Shown: positions 10,492-18,770 of the stretch, piece by piece
Layout of the letters: each line of letters begins with the position of its first letter
Numbering within the stretch: position 1 is the stretch's first letter
Origin: Burkholderia arboris
GTDB lineage: Bacteria; Pseudomonadota; Gammaproteobacteria; Burkholderiales; Burkholderiaceae
Reading direction: 5' to 3'
Length of the DNA stretch: 64,000 bases
Assembly: GCF_902499125.1 (NCBI RefSeq)
Contig: NZ_CABVPX010000034.1
Location: 1 to 64,000, forward strand
Notes under the pieces: model-generated
What the model was told of the DNA's origin: nothing
Seen by the model: only the letters and a program-made list of their open reading frames with translations
Databases searched by the model: none
Program-made: the position numbers and the translations under genes

Positions 10492-11544
10492 TTACTGCCT
10501 GAGCGACGCCATGTCGATCACGAACCGGTACTTCACGTCGCTCTTCAGCATCCGCTCGTAAGCGGCGTTGATCTGCTGCATCGGAATCGTTTCGACATCC
10601 GACGTGATCCCGTGCTCCGCGCAGAAGTCGAGCATTTCCTGCGTTTCCGCGATCCCGCCGATCAGCGAGCCCGCGAGGCGGCGGCGCTTGAAGATCAGGT
10701 TGAACACCTGCGGCGACGGGTGATCGTGTTCCGGCGCGCCGACGAGCGTCATCGTGCCGTCGCGCTTCAGCAGGTGCAGGAACGGGTTCAGGTCGTGCTG
10801 CGCGGCGACCGTGTTCAGGATGAAGTCGAAGCTGTTCAGGTGCGCGTTCATCTGCGCTTCGTCGTTCGAGATCACGACTTCGTGCGCGCCGACGCGCTTG
10901 CCGTCCTCGATCTTCGACGGCGACGTCGTGAACAGCACGACGTGCGCCCCCATCGCGCGCGCCAGCTTCACGCCCATGTGGCCGAGGCCGCCGAGCCCGA
11001 CGATGCCGACCTTCTTGCCGGGACCGACGTTCCACTGCCGCAACGGCGAGTAGGTCGTGATCCCCGCGCACAGGAGCGGCGCGGCGCCGGCCGGGTCGAG
11101 CGTCTCGGGCACGCGCAGCACGAACGCCTCGTCGACGACGAGCTGCGTCGAATAGCCGCCGAACGTGACGTCGCCCGTCACGCGGTCCTGGCCGTTGTAG
11201 GTGCCGACGAAGCCGTTCTCGCAGTATTGCTCGAGGCCGTCGGCGCAGCTCGGGCAGGTGCGGCACGAATCGACGAGGCAGCCGACGCCGACCAGCTCGC
11301 CGACCTTGAAGCGCGAGACCTGCGCGCCGGTCGCGGTCACGCGGCCGACGATTTCATGGCCCGGCACGACCGGGTAGATCGTGTTGCGCCATTCGTTGCG
11401 CGCCTGGTGCAGGTCCGAGTGGCAGACGCCGCAGTAGAGGACGTCGATCTGGACGTCGAGGTCGCGCAGCGCGCGACGCTGGAATTCGAACGGGGCGAGC
11501 GGCGACTGCGAATCGGTCGCCGCGTAGGCATAGGTAGTGCTCAT
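10492..11544 (-). CDS. Zinc-dependent, NAD(P)-dependent alcohol dehydrogenase (cinnamyl-alcohol-dehydrogenase-like)
   Basis: A cytosolic medium-chain alcohol dehydrogenase that interconverts aldehydes and alcohols. Catalytic zinc ligands are the Cys in YCGVCHSD (about residue 38) and the His in GHEIVG (about 60). The structural zinc loop has four Cys in CRTCPSCADGLEQYC (about 94-110). The Rossmann motif VGLGGLGHMGVK (about 180) is followed by FTTSPSK, which suggests preference for NADP(H). At 350 residues it fits the YahK/Adh group. It is divergent from an AraC-type gene that may control it. Physiological substrate unknown. Confidence 0.93.
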   Translation of the reverse strand: MSTTYAYAATDSQSPLAPFEFQRRALRDLDVQIDVLYCGVCHSDLHQARNEWRNTIYPVVPGHEIVGRVTATGAQVSRFKVGELVGVGCLVDSCRTCPSCADGLEQYCENGFVGTYNGQDRVTGDVTFGGYSTQLVVDEAFVLRVPETLDPAGAAPLLCAGITTYSPLRQWNVGPGKKVGIVGLGGLGHMGVKLARAMGAHVVLFTTSPSKIEDGKRVGAHEVVISNDEAQMNAHLNSFDFILNTVAAQHDLNPFLHLLKRDGTMTLVGAPEHDHPSPQVFNLIFKRRRLAGSLIGGIAETQEMLDFCAEHGITSDVETIPMQQINAAYERMLKSDVKYRFVIDMASLRQ

Positions 11545-11771
11545 GCGGTGGGCTCCTTGTCCGGAACGGATCCGGCGAAACAGACTGCCGTCGCATCATG
11601 TGGCGATGCGGCGAGGCAGGACGTCATCGTAAGGAGCGCGACGCCGCGGCGAAATACACGAAGGTCTGGAAGATTTGCCTATTCCTCTTGAACTGCACGC
11701 TAACAGCCGTCAAAACGCATTCAAGGTGCTACATTGCGAGCCAGATTCTCTTGCCGGACAGGACCACGCCG

Positions 11772-12716
11772 ATGAGCTTCCAGCCCCTTTTGGCCGACGC
11801 GGGCGACCGCGTGCAGCGCCGCATGATCGAGCTGCACACGCGCCTCGCGCCGAACGATGGCGACACGCTCGCGGCGCTCGACGGCGTGCGCTTCATCCGC
11901 GTGACCCGTCCCGCGCCGCGCATGCCGGTGCTGTACGAGCCGAGCATCATCGTCGTGTGCCAGGGGCGCAAGCTCGGCTATCTGGGCGATCGCTCGTTCG
12001 TGTACGACGCGCAGCAGTACCTGGTGTTGTCGGTGCCGCTGCCATTCGAGTGCGAGACGTTCGCGAGCATGGACGAGCCGTTTCTCGCGATCTCGATCCG
12101 CGTCGACCTCGCGGTGATCGCCGAGCTCGCGATCCTGCTGGACGAGACGCTCGGCGCCGCCGCCAGCGAACCGCTCGGCGTCTATTCAACGCCGCTCGAC
12201 GCGCCGCTGGCCGACGCGGTCGTGCGGCTGCTCGAAGCGCTCGCGTCGCCACACGACACGCGCGTGCTGGGGCCCGCGATCATGCGCGAGATCGCGTATC
12301 GCGTGCTGACGGGCGAGCAGGGCGACGCGATGCGCGCGGCGCTCGTGCAGCAGCATCACTTCGGCCGCATCGCGAAGGCGTTGCGGCGTATCCATGCGGA
12401 GCTGAAGGCCGACCTCGATGTCGAGACGCTCGCGCGCGAGGCCGGGATGAGCCTCGCGGTGTTCCATGCGCAGTTCAAGCACGTGACGGCGACGTCGCCG
12501 ATGCAGTACGTGAAGGCCGCGCGGCTGCACCAGGCGCGGTTGATGATGGTGCAGGACGGGGTGGGCGCCGGTACGGCGGCCGCGCGCGTCGGCTATGCGA
12601 GCGCGTCGCAGTTCAGTCGCGAATTCAAGCGGCTGTTCGGCCGCAGCCCGGGTGACGAGGTGCGCTGGATGCGCGAAAGCGGCGTTCGTCCGATCGCGGC
12701 CGCGGTGGACGCTTAG
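11772..12716 (+). CDS. AraC-family transcriptional regulator
   Basis: A DNA-binding regulator with an N-terminal sensing domain of the AraC_N type (about residues 25-170; includes PRMPVLYEPSIIVVCQGRK). Two C-terminal helix-turn-helix motifs follow at about 210-300, with the family end AAARVGYASASQFSREFKRLFGRSPGDEV. I start it at ATG 11772 (314 aa); the longer frame to 11598 adds sequence without domain character. Its position back-to-back with the alcohol dehydrogenase gene suggests that it regulates that gene. The ligand is not evident. Confidence 0.92.
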   Translation: MSFQPLLADAGDRVQRRMIELHTRLAPNDGDTLAALDGVRFIRVTRPAPRMPVLYEPSIIVVCQGRKLGYLGDRSFVYDAQQYLVLSVPLPFECETFASMDEPFLAISIRVDLAVIAELAILLDETLGAAASEPLGVYSTPLDAPLADAVVRLLEALASPHDTRVLGPAIMREIAYRVLTGEQGDAMRAALVQQHHFGRIAKALRRIHAELKADLDVETLAREAGMSLAVFHAQFKHVTATSPMQYVKAARLHQARLMMVQDGVGAGTAAARVGYASASQFSREFKRLFGRSPGDEVRWMRESGVRPIAAAVDA

Positions 12717-12739
12717 CGTTCGATGTCACGCGGCGGCGC

Positions 12740-13792
12740 TCAGCGCCGCACGACCTTGCGCCGCTGCGCGCTGATGCCTGCGTAGTCGGGCAGCGTGTCG
12801 ACGCGCTTGCCGGTCGCCTTCGCGTACAGCGGCATCAGGTCCGGCAGCCGGTTCAGCAGATCCTGGCGCCGCGCGGTGCTGTACGGGTGCGTGTAGATGA
12901 AGCCGGTGGCCTTGTTCGCGCGCGTCGCAACCGCGAGCTTGTCCCACAGCGTGATCGCGGCGCGCGGATCGAAGCCCGCGCGGGCGGCGATGTCGCCGCC
13001 GATCACGTCGGCTTCGGTCTCGTCGGTCGGGTCGTAGTGGAGCGCCTGCAGGCGCTCGCCGAGGTTCAGCGCCTGCGGCAGCGGATCGCCGACGCCAAAC
13101 AGCGGCGGCAGCGCGGCGGCGCGCAGCGACGTCTGCGAGGCCGTGCTGAAGTTGCTGCGCGCGTGTTCGCGCAGCGCATGCGCGATGCCGTGCGCGAGCA
13201 GCACGCCGAGCTCGTCGTCGTTCAGGCGGACGCGGTCGAGCATGCCGCCGTACACGAGCACCTTGCCGCCCGGCAGGCAGGTCAGGCGGATGTCGCGCGA
13301 GCGGATCGCGTTGACGTCCCAGTTCCAGCTCTTCACGCGATCGTTCCACTTCACCGAATACGGCGCGAGCTTCGCGACGATCGCGCGCAGGCGCTTCACG
13401 CGCGGCTGGTTCGCGGGCAGCAGCCGGTTGCTGTCGGCGGCGGCCTGCACGATCTGCGCGTATTCGTTCGCGGTGAGCTGTTCGAGCAGCGGCGACGGGA
13501 TCAGCGTACGGAACGCGATCGCGTTGCCGTAGCGCACCTGCTGCGGCGTCGGCGTATAGGCCTTTGCCGGCACCGCGGCGCCGGTCGGCTGCGCGGCTTC
13601 GGCGGCGGACGGCGCGACGGGTGCGGTGGACGTTGCGGGCGCGGTTGGCGTGGCGGGTGCGGCAGCCGGCGTGGTGCCCGCGCCAGTCGCAGCGGTGTCG
13701 GACGCGTGCGCGAACGTCGCGGCGAGTGCCGCGGCGCCGATGCTCAACGAGGCCGCAACGCGCGCGACGCGGTGCAGGCGGTCACTGCGCAC
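12740..13792 (-). CDS. Secreted M48-like metallopeptidase homologue lacking the catalytic glutamate
   Basis: The 350-residue protein starts with a signal peptide (hydrophobic stretch about residues 9-28, ending AFAHASD), then an Ala/Pro/Thr linker, then an M48 (Ste24/BepA-like) domain. The zinc-binding helix reads LLAHGIAHALREH: both His are present but the catalytic Glu of HExxH is Gly (codon GGC at 13180-13182). The third zinc ligand region DETEADVIG is intact. It may therefore bind zinc without cleaving, or act as a chaperone. The start is GTG at 13792, overlapping the ampG stop by 11 bp, so the two are probably co-translated in envelope metabolism. Confidence 0.85.
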   Translation of the reverse strand: MRSDRLHRVARVAASLSIGAAALAATFAHASDTAATGAGTTPAAAPATPTAPATSTAPVAPSAAEAAQPTGAAVPAKAYTPTPQQVRYGNAIAFRTLIPSPLLEQLTANEYAQIVQAAADSNRLLPANQPRVKRLRAIVAKLAPYSVKWNDRVKSWNWDVNAIRSRDIRLTCLPGGKVLVYGGMLDRVRLNDDELGVLLAHGIAHALREHARSNFSTASQTSLRAAALPPLFGVGDPLPQALNLGERLQALHYDPTDETEADVIGGDIAARAGFDPRAAITLWDKLAVATRANKATGFIYTHPYSTARRQDLLNRLPDLMPLYAKATGKRVDTLPDYAGISAQRRKVVRR

Positions 13793-15203
13793 GGCTGGCC
13801 TCGCCGTTGCGTGCGGTACCGTTCCACGGCGCGATCTTGAACAGCAGCAGCATGCCGGGAATCGCGAGCGCGGTACACACGATGAAGTAGTCGAACCAGC
13901 CGATCTTCGCGACGACGAAACCGCTCGCAGCCGACGCGAGCGTGCGCGGCACCGACGCGAGGCTCGTGAACAGCGCGAACTGCGTGGCCGTGTAGCGCGG
14001 GTCGGTCGTGCTCGCGATATACGCGACGAACGCGGCCATCGTCAGGCCCGTCGTGAAGGTTTCGAAACCGTAGACGATTGCGAGCGCGACCGTCATCGGG
14101 CTGAATTGCGGCGTGACGGCGATGCCGAACACCGACAGTGCCGATGCGATCGCGTGGCTCGTCGAGACGGTGAAGTCGTAGAGCATCGCGAGCGCCGGCG
14201 AGCCGGGGCCGAGCTGCGCGAGCCACGCGAAGCCGAGCGTCGACACCATCTGCAGCGCGCCGAAGATCCACAGCCCGCGGCCGATGCCGATCTTCACGAG
14301 CCAGATGCCGCCGATGATGCCGCCGGCGACGCTCGCGACGAGCGCGGTGGTTTTCGCGACGATGCCGATTTCGGTGCGCGTGAAGCCGATGTCGAGGAAG
14401 AACGACGTCGACAGCGTGGTCGCCATCGTGTCGCCGATCTTGAACAGGAAGATGAACGCGATCACGAGCAGCGCGCCGGCCCAGCCGTCGCGCTGGATGA
14501 ATTCGCGGAACGGCAGCACGATCGCGTCGCGCAGGTTGCGCGGCGGCACGCCGACCACTTCCGGCTCGCGCACGAGCAGCGTCATCAGGATGCCCGGCAG
14601 CATGAACGCGCCGGTGAGTGCGAACACGGCGTCCCACGGCATGTGGTCGGACAGGATCAACGCCAGCGAGCCGGGAATCAGCGCGGCGAGCTTGTATGCG
14701 TTCACGTGCACCGCGTTGCCGAGGCCCTGCTCGGTATCGCGCAGCAGCTCGCGGCGGTACGCGTCGATCACGATGTCGGAGCTCGCGCCGAAGAACGCGA
14801 CGAGCGTCGTGAGCGCGGCCACCGTCCAGATCGAGTCGCGCGGCGACACGAAGCCGAGCGCGGCGATCGCACCCGCGACCAGCACCTGCGTGAGCAGCAT
14901 CCAGCCGCGCCGGCGGCCCGGCCGCCAGCCGGGCAGGCGCGGGATGTAGCGGTCCATCAGCGGCGCCCACAGGAACTTCCACGTATACGGGAACTGGATC
15001 AGCGCGAACAGGCCGATTTCCTTCAGGTTCACGCCCTCGGAGCGCAGCCATGCCTGCACGAGGTAGACGAGCGTGAAGAGGGGCAGACCTGACGTGAAGC
15101 CGAGGAACACGCAGATCAGCATGTGCGTGTTCAGATAGGCTCGCCAGCCGGGGTGCTCCTCGTGAGCGGTGAGTGCGGGCGCCTCGTGTGGCGTTTTCGA
15201 CAT
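13782..15203 (-). CDS. ampG: AmpG-family muropeptide transporter (MFS)
   Basis: An inner-membrane permease that imports anhydro-muropeptides for cell-wall recycling. The 473-residue protein has 12 or more hydrophobic spans. It carries family signatures at the N-terminus: FTSGLPLFTLVYLVQAWLRSEGV, then QFPYTWKFLWAPLMDRY, followed by GRRRGWM. I chose ATG 15203 (MSKTPHEAP) over the extended frame, which only adds a Pro/Ala run. It precedes and overlaps the M48-like gene. Muropeptide recycling of this type usually influences beta-lactamase induction, but no such gene is in view. Confidence 0.9.
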   Translation of the reverse strand: MSKTPHEAPALTAHEEHPGWRAYLNTHMLICVFLGFTSGLPLFTLVYLVQAWLRSEGVNLKEIGLFALIQFPYTWKFLWAPLMDRYIPRLPGWRPGRRRGWMLLTQVLVAGAIAALGFVSPRDSIWTVAALTTLVAFFGASSDIVIDAYRRELLRDTEQGLGNAVHVNAYKLAALIPGSLALILSDHMPWDAVFALTGAFMLPGILMTLLVREPEVVGVPPRNLRDAIVLPFREFIQRDGWAGALLVIAFIFLFKIGDTMATTLSTSFFLDIGFTRTEIGIVAKTTALVASVAGGIIGGIWLVKIGIGRGLWIFGALQMVSTLGFAWLAQLGPGSPALAMLYDFTVSTSHAIASALSVFGIAVTPQFSPMTVALAIVYGFETFTTGLTMAAFVAYIASTTDPRYTATQFALFTSLASVPRTLASAASGFVVAKIGWFDYFIVCTALAIPGMLLLFKIAPWNGTARNGEASRAQ

Positions 15204-15322
15204 GGACTGGAACTGGGTAGCGTTGACTGATTGCGGCGGCAGCGCAGGCGGCGGCGCGGGTGGCACAGAAGCGCGGCCGCACGAGCGTGCGGGCCGTCGG
15301 CGTCCGTCAACGGCCCCCTGGC

Positions 15323-15931
15323 TCAGCTGCGCTTGACGCGGTAGACAGCAAGACTACCACGCCAGTTCGCTCCCCATCGAATCGGCTGGCCTTCGTGCAG
15401 CACGACGCGATCGAGGATCGTGACGCCGACTTCGGGCGCGAGCGCCTCGAAATCCTTGATCGTCAGCACCCGCACGTTCGGCGTGTTGTGCCACTGGTAC
15501 GGCAGCGATTTCGACACGGGCATCCGGCCGTGCAGCACCGACAGGCGGTGCGACCAGTAACCGAAGTTCGGGAACGACACGATGCACTCGCGGCCGACGC
15601 GCGCCGTTTCGCGCAGGATCGCGGCCGTCTGGTGGATCGTCTGCAGCGTTTGCGACAGGATCGCGATGTCGAAGCTGTGGTCCTCGAACAGGCGCAGGCC
15701 GTCCTCGAGGTTCTGCTGGATCACGTTGATGCCGTTCTTCGTGCTCGCGAGCACGCCCGCGTCGTTCAGTTCGATCCCGTAACCGGTGACGTCCAGTTCT
15801 TCCATCAGCAGCGACAACAGCGAGCCGTCGCCGCAGCCGAGGTCGAGAACGGTCGAGCGCGGCTCGACCCAGCGGGCGATCGTGCGGAAGTCCGCGCGCG
15901 CGGACAGGGAATTCAGCGCTTGCTGGTTCAT
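15323..15931 (-). CDS. metW: Methionine biosynthesis protein MetW (SAM-dependent methyltransferase fold)
   Basis: MetW is a small methyltransferase-fold protein needed with MetX for homoserine acylation in many proteobacteria. The 202-residue protein has the SAM motif VLDLGCGDGSLLSLL (about residues 30-45), followed by YGIELND and the family segments FPNFGYWSHR and PYQWHNTPN. Its ATG overlaps the metX stop in ATGA fashion (4 bp), so the pair is translated together. It was chosen over a 511-aa frame that merely reads through metX in another frame. Confidence 0.96.
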   Translation of the reverse strand: MNQQALNSLSARADFRTIARWVEPRSTVLDLGCGDGSLLSLLMEELDVTGYGIELNDAGVLASTKNGINVIQQNLEDGLRLFEDHSFDIAILSQTLQTIHQTAAILRETARVGRECIVSFPNFGYWSHRLSVLHGRMPVSKSLPYQWHNTPNVRVLTIKDFEALAPEVGVTILDRVVLHEGQPIRWGANWRGSLAVYRVKRS

Positions 15932-17073
15932 GCACCCACCTCGTTGGCGATTCGTTCGTAATACGCGCGGATCAGGTTGTGATAGCGCGCGTCGTCGAGC
16001 AGGAACGCGTCGTGGCCGTGCGGCGCGTCGATTTCCGCGTAGGTGACCGTGCGCTTGTTGTCGAGCAGCGCCTTCACGATTTCGCGCGAACGTGCGGGCG
16101 CGAAGCGCCAGTCGGTCGAGAAGCTCGCGATCAGGTACTTCGCCTGCGTATGCGCGAGCGCGGCCGTCAGGTTGCCGTCGAACGCCTTCGCCGGGTCGAA
16201 GTAGTCGAGCGCGCGCGTGATCAGCAGGTAGGTGTTCGCGTCGAAGTAGTCGGCGAACTTGTCGCCCTGGTAGCGCAGGTACGACTCGACCTCGAATTCC
16301 ACGTCGAAGCTGAAGTTGTACGCGTCGAGCGCGCCGTCGGCGCGGCGCAGCGCGCGGCCGAATTTCTCGGCCATGTCGTCGTCGGACAGGTACGTGATGT
16401 GGCCGATCATCCGCGCGACGCGCAGGCCGCGTTTCGGTTTCACGCCGTGCGCGTAGTAGTCGCCGCCGTGGAAATCGGGATCGGACAGGATCGCCGAGCG
16501 CGCGACTTCGTTGAACGCGATGTTCTGCGCGGACAGCTTCGGCGTCGACGCGATGTCGATGCAGTGCGCGACGCGCTCCGGATACATCAGGCTCCACGCG
16601 AGCGCCTGCATGCCGCCGAGGCTGCCGCCCATCACCGCGGCGAAGCGCTCGATGCCGAACGCGTCGGCAACCCGCGCCTGCGCGTGGACCCAGTCCTCGA
16701 CGGTGACGACCGGATAGCGCGCACCGTATGGCTTGCCGGTCGACGGATCGACGCTCATCGGGCCGGTCGAGCCGAAACACGAGCCGAGGTTGTTCACGCC
16801 GATCACGAAGAAGCGGTTGGTGTCGAGCGGCTTGCCCGGCCCGACCATGTTGTCCCACCAGCCGGTGCTGCGCGGATCGTCCGCGTAGACGCCGGCGACG
16901 TGGTGCGACGCGTTGAGCGCGTGGCAGACGAGCACCGCGTTCGAGCGCGCGGCGTTGAGTTCGCCGTACGTCTCGACGACGAGCTGATAGTTGCCGATCA
17001 CGCTGCCGCTTTGCAAGCGCAGCGGTTCGGCGAAGTGCATGGTCTGTGGAGCGACGATGCCGATCGATTCCAT
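15928..17073 (-). CDS. metX: Homoserine O-acyltransferase MetX
   Basis: An alpha/beta-hydrolase that acylates homoserine in the first committed step of methionine synthesis. In many proteobacterial MetX enzymes the donor is succinyl-CoA rather than acetyl-CoA, and I cannot decide which here. Visible features are the oxyanion loop CHALNASHH, the nucleophile elbow GGSLGGMQALAW (Ser near residue 150), the catalytic Asp in STDWRFAP and the catalytic His in DAPHGHDAFLL. The 381 residues match the family. It is preceded by a long leader with predicted stems and followed by metW. Confidence 0.96.
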   Translation of the reverse strand: MESIGIVAPQTMHFAEPLRLQSGSVIGNYQLVVETYGELNAARSNAVLVCHALNASHHVAGVYADDPRSTGWWDNMVGPGKPLDTNRFFVIGVNNLGSCFGSTGPMSVDPSTGKPYGARYPVVTVEDWVHAQARVADAFGIERFAAVMGGSLGGMQALAWSLMYPERVAHCIDIASTPKLSAQNIAFNEVARSAILSDPDFHGGDYYAHGVKPKRGLRVARMIGHITYLSDDDMAEKFGRALRRADGALDAYNFSFDVEFEVESYLRYQGDKFADYFDANTYLLITRALDYFDPAKAFDGNLTAALAHTQAKYLIASFSTDWRFAPARSREIVKALLDNKRTVTYAEIDAPHGHDAFLLDDARYHNLIRAYYERIANEVGA

Positions 17074-17101
17074 TCGTTCCGCCTTATGACTGGGCAGCTA
17101 A

Positions 17102-17284
17102 ATGGTGTCGGCGATGCGCGGAGTCGGAGGTGCGCGGCTGACGACCTCTTTAGCCGCATTTGTAGTGAACCGCCGGGACAAAGACACCATCAACGCCCCG
17201 GCCGGTTCGCGCGCCCGCAATCGAGTCAGCAAATCGGCGCGCTTCCGACCTGCCACCCGAGGGGCGGCAAGTCGGCAAAGTATA
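17102..17284 (-). promoter_or_regulatory. metX leader: candidate promoter and foldable 5' UTR
   Basis: A TATACT box (minus strand, 17279-17284) could serve as the -10, giving a leader of roughly 200 nt. Inside it, an 8-bp perfect pairing joins 17183-17190 to 17102-17109 and closes a domain that contains a 6-bp hairpin (17152-17157 with 17134-17139). The closing pair lies about 28 nt before the metX start. The shape suits an attenuator or riboswitch for a methionine-pathway gene, but it does not clearly match a SAM riboswitch consensus I know. No strong -35 was found. Confidence 0.4.
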
Positions 17285-17343
17285 GCGGAATTTGCGGGAG
17301 GCGGATTCCGGCGCGGGCGGCGCGGCGTGTCGTCAGCGTCCCT

Positions 17344-18012
17344 TCACTGCAGGATCAGCCGCAGATGCGCATCGGCCTGCTCGCCGGGCGGTTTCTGGAA
17401 TCCGCCTTTCGCGAAGCGGTGCCAGCGGCCGATCACGTAGCTGACGAGCAGGCTCGCCCGCGCGGCCGGGTCGTAATCGGCCGGCAGCGCGAACGGCGCG
17501 GCGCCGCCGGGCGCATTCGCCTCCGTGCGCGCGACCCGCAGGCACTGCTTGACGGTGGCTTCGATGCGGTCGAGCAGCTGGTTCACGCGCTCGGTCAGCC
17601 GCTCGTCCTCGCCGACCAGCGCCTCTCCGGTCAGCACGCGCGTCATCCCGGGGTTCTTCGCGGCGAAACTGAGCATCGTCAGCGCGATCGTGCGGGCCTG
17701 CAGCACGCCGTTCGGTTCCTTCTCGACGATCTGGTTGACGAGGCCGAACAGCGACTGCTCGATGAACTCGATCAGCCCTTCGTACATCTTCGCCTTGCTG
17801 GGGAAATGGCGGTACAGCGCGGCTTCGGACACGTCGAGCCGCGCCGCCAGCGACGCCGTCGTGATCTTCTCGCGCTTCGGCGCCTCGAGCATCGTTGCGA
17901 GCGTCTGCAGGATGTGCACGCGACGCTCGCCCGGCTTCGGGCGCGTACGGGTGCGGGTGGGTGATGCCTGATCGTCCGTTACGGCTTGGTCCTGCGGGTA
18001 AGTCGGCTGCAT
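17344..18012 (-). CDS. slmA: Nucleoid occlusion factor SlmA (TetR family)
   Basis: SlmA binds chromosomal sites and blocks FtsZ assembly over the nucleoid. The 222-residue protein has an N-terminal extension rich in Thr, Arg and Pro (about 1-30). Then comes a TetR-type HTH: RRVHILQTLATMLEAPKREK followed by ITTASLAARLDVSEAALYRHFPSKAKMYEGLI. A helical C-terminal domain ends GRWHRFAKGGFQKPPGEQ, typical of SlmA. It overlaps the 3' end of the HAD gene by 34 bp in a different frame. The argB-HAD-slmA order supports the assignment. Confidence 0.92.
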   Translation of the reverse strand: MQPTYPQDQAVTDDQASPTRTRTRPKPGERRVHILQTLATMLEAPKREKITTASLAARLDVSEAALYRHFPSKAKMYEGLIEFIEQSLFGLVNQIVEKEPNGVLQARTIALTMLSFAAKNPGMTRVLTGEALVGEDERLTERVNQLLDRIEATVKQCLRVARTEANAPGGAAPFALPADYDPAARASLLVSYVIGRWHRFAKGGFQKPPGEQADAHLRLILQ

Positions 18013-18770
18013 TTTTGTCGCCCCGATCGTGTGCCCAGTCGGAGCGATTTTAACGAACGAATGCGCTGGTCGACATAGTGGGGACGCCCGGTAACCGGCA
18101 GATGGCCCGGCAGGTGGCCGGTGATCCATACCGTGCCGATGCCGAGACGCTTGTAGCGCTTCAGGTGGCCGCGCGTATCTTCGACGAGAATCGCGTCGGA
18201 CAGGCGCGCATGGGCGGCGCGCAGCGTCCGGCGCAGCATCGTGTGATCGGGCTTCGCGCGCCACGTGCGGCGGTCGCGCATGTGCTCGATCGCGATCACG
18301 CGCTCGAACAGCCGCTCGATGCGCAGCTCGCGCAGCACCGCGCGCGCATAGTTCTCCGGCGCGTTGGTCAGGATCAGCTTGCGGCCCGGCAGCGCGGCGA
18401 CGATGCGCGCGAGGCCGCGCTCGGCGCGGATCATCGCGGGCAGGTCGGAAAACGTGTGGACCACGCGCAGGAAGTCGTGCGGGTCGATCGGATGGTGGCG
18501 CGTGAGGCCGAGCAGCGCGGCGCCGTAGCGCTCGGTGTAGTCGTTGCGCAGGCGGTCGGCTTCGGCGCGCTCGACCTGCAGCGTATCGATGATGTATTGC
18601 GTCATCGCACGGTTGATCTCGGGAAAGATCGCGTGCGATGCGTGGTGCAGCGTGTTGTCGAGGTCGAACAGCCAGACGGGCGCGCCGGCGCGCGGCCGGC
18701 TGCGCGAGATGCGCCGGCGCCGCAGCGGGGCCGGAAGGTCGGGGCTGACTGGCTGGCGGCGCGCGCTCAA
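17979..18770 (-). CDS. HAD-family pyrimidine 5'-nucleotidase
   Basis: A haloacid-dehalogenase-fold phosphatase that probably dephosphorylates pyrimidine nucleotides. Motif I is LFDLDNTLH with the two catalytic Asp, motif II LTNAPENYA, motif III Lys in AKPDHTML, and motif IV VEDTRGHLKR. The region upstream of motif I has no ATG. The best start is TTG at 18770, which overlaps the argB stop (TTGA), giving 263 residues; the start is inferred. The 3' end overlaps slmA by 34 bp, so argB, this gene and slmA form a tight operon. Confidence 0.85.
   Translation of the reverse strand: MSARRQPVSPDLPAPLRRRRISRSRPRAGAPVWLFDLDNTLHHASHAIFPEINRAMTQYIIDTLQVERAEADRLRNDYTERYGAALLGLTRHHPIDPHDFLRVVHTFSDLPAMIRAERGLARIVAALPGRKLILTNAPENYARAVLRELRIERLFERVIAIEHMRDRRTWRAKPDHTMLRRTLRAAHARLSDAILVEDTRGHLKRYKRLGIGTVWITGHLPGHLPVTGRPHYVDQRIRSLKSLRLGTRSGRQKCSRLTRRTKP

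Noticed and set aside
17102..17190. SAM-II riboswitch in the metX leader
   Set aside because: The stems exist, but the pseudoknot and core bases of SAM-II could not be recognised, so only an unnamed candidate leader is reported.
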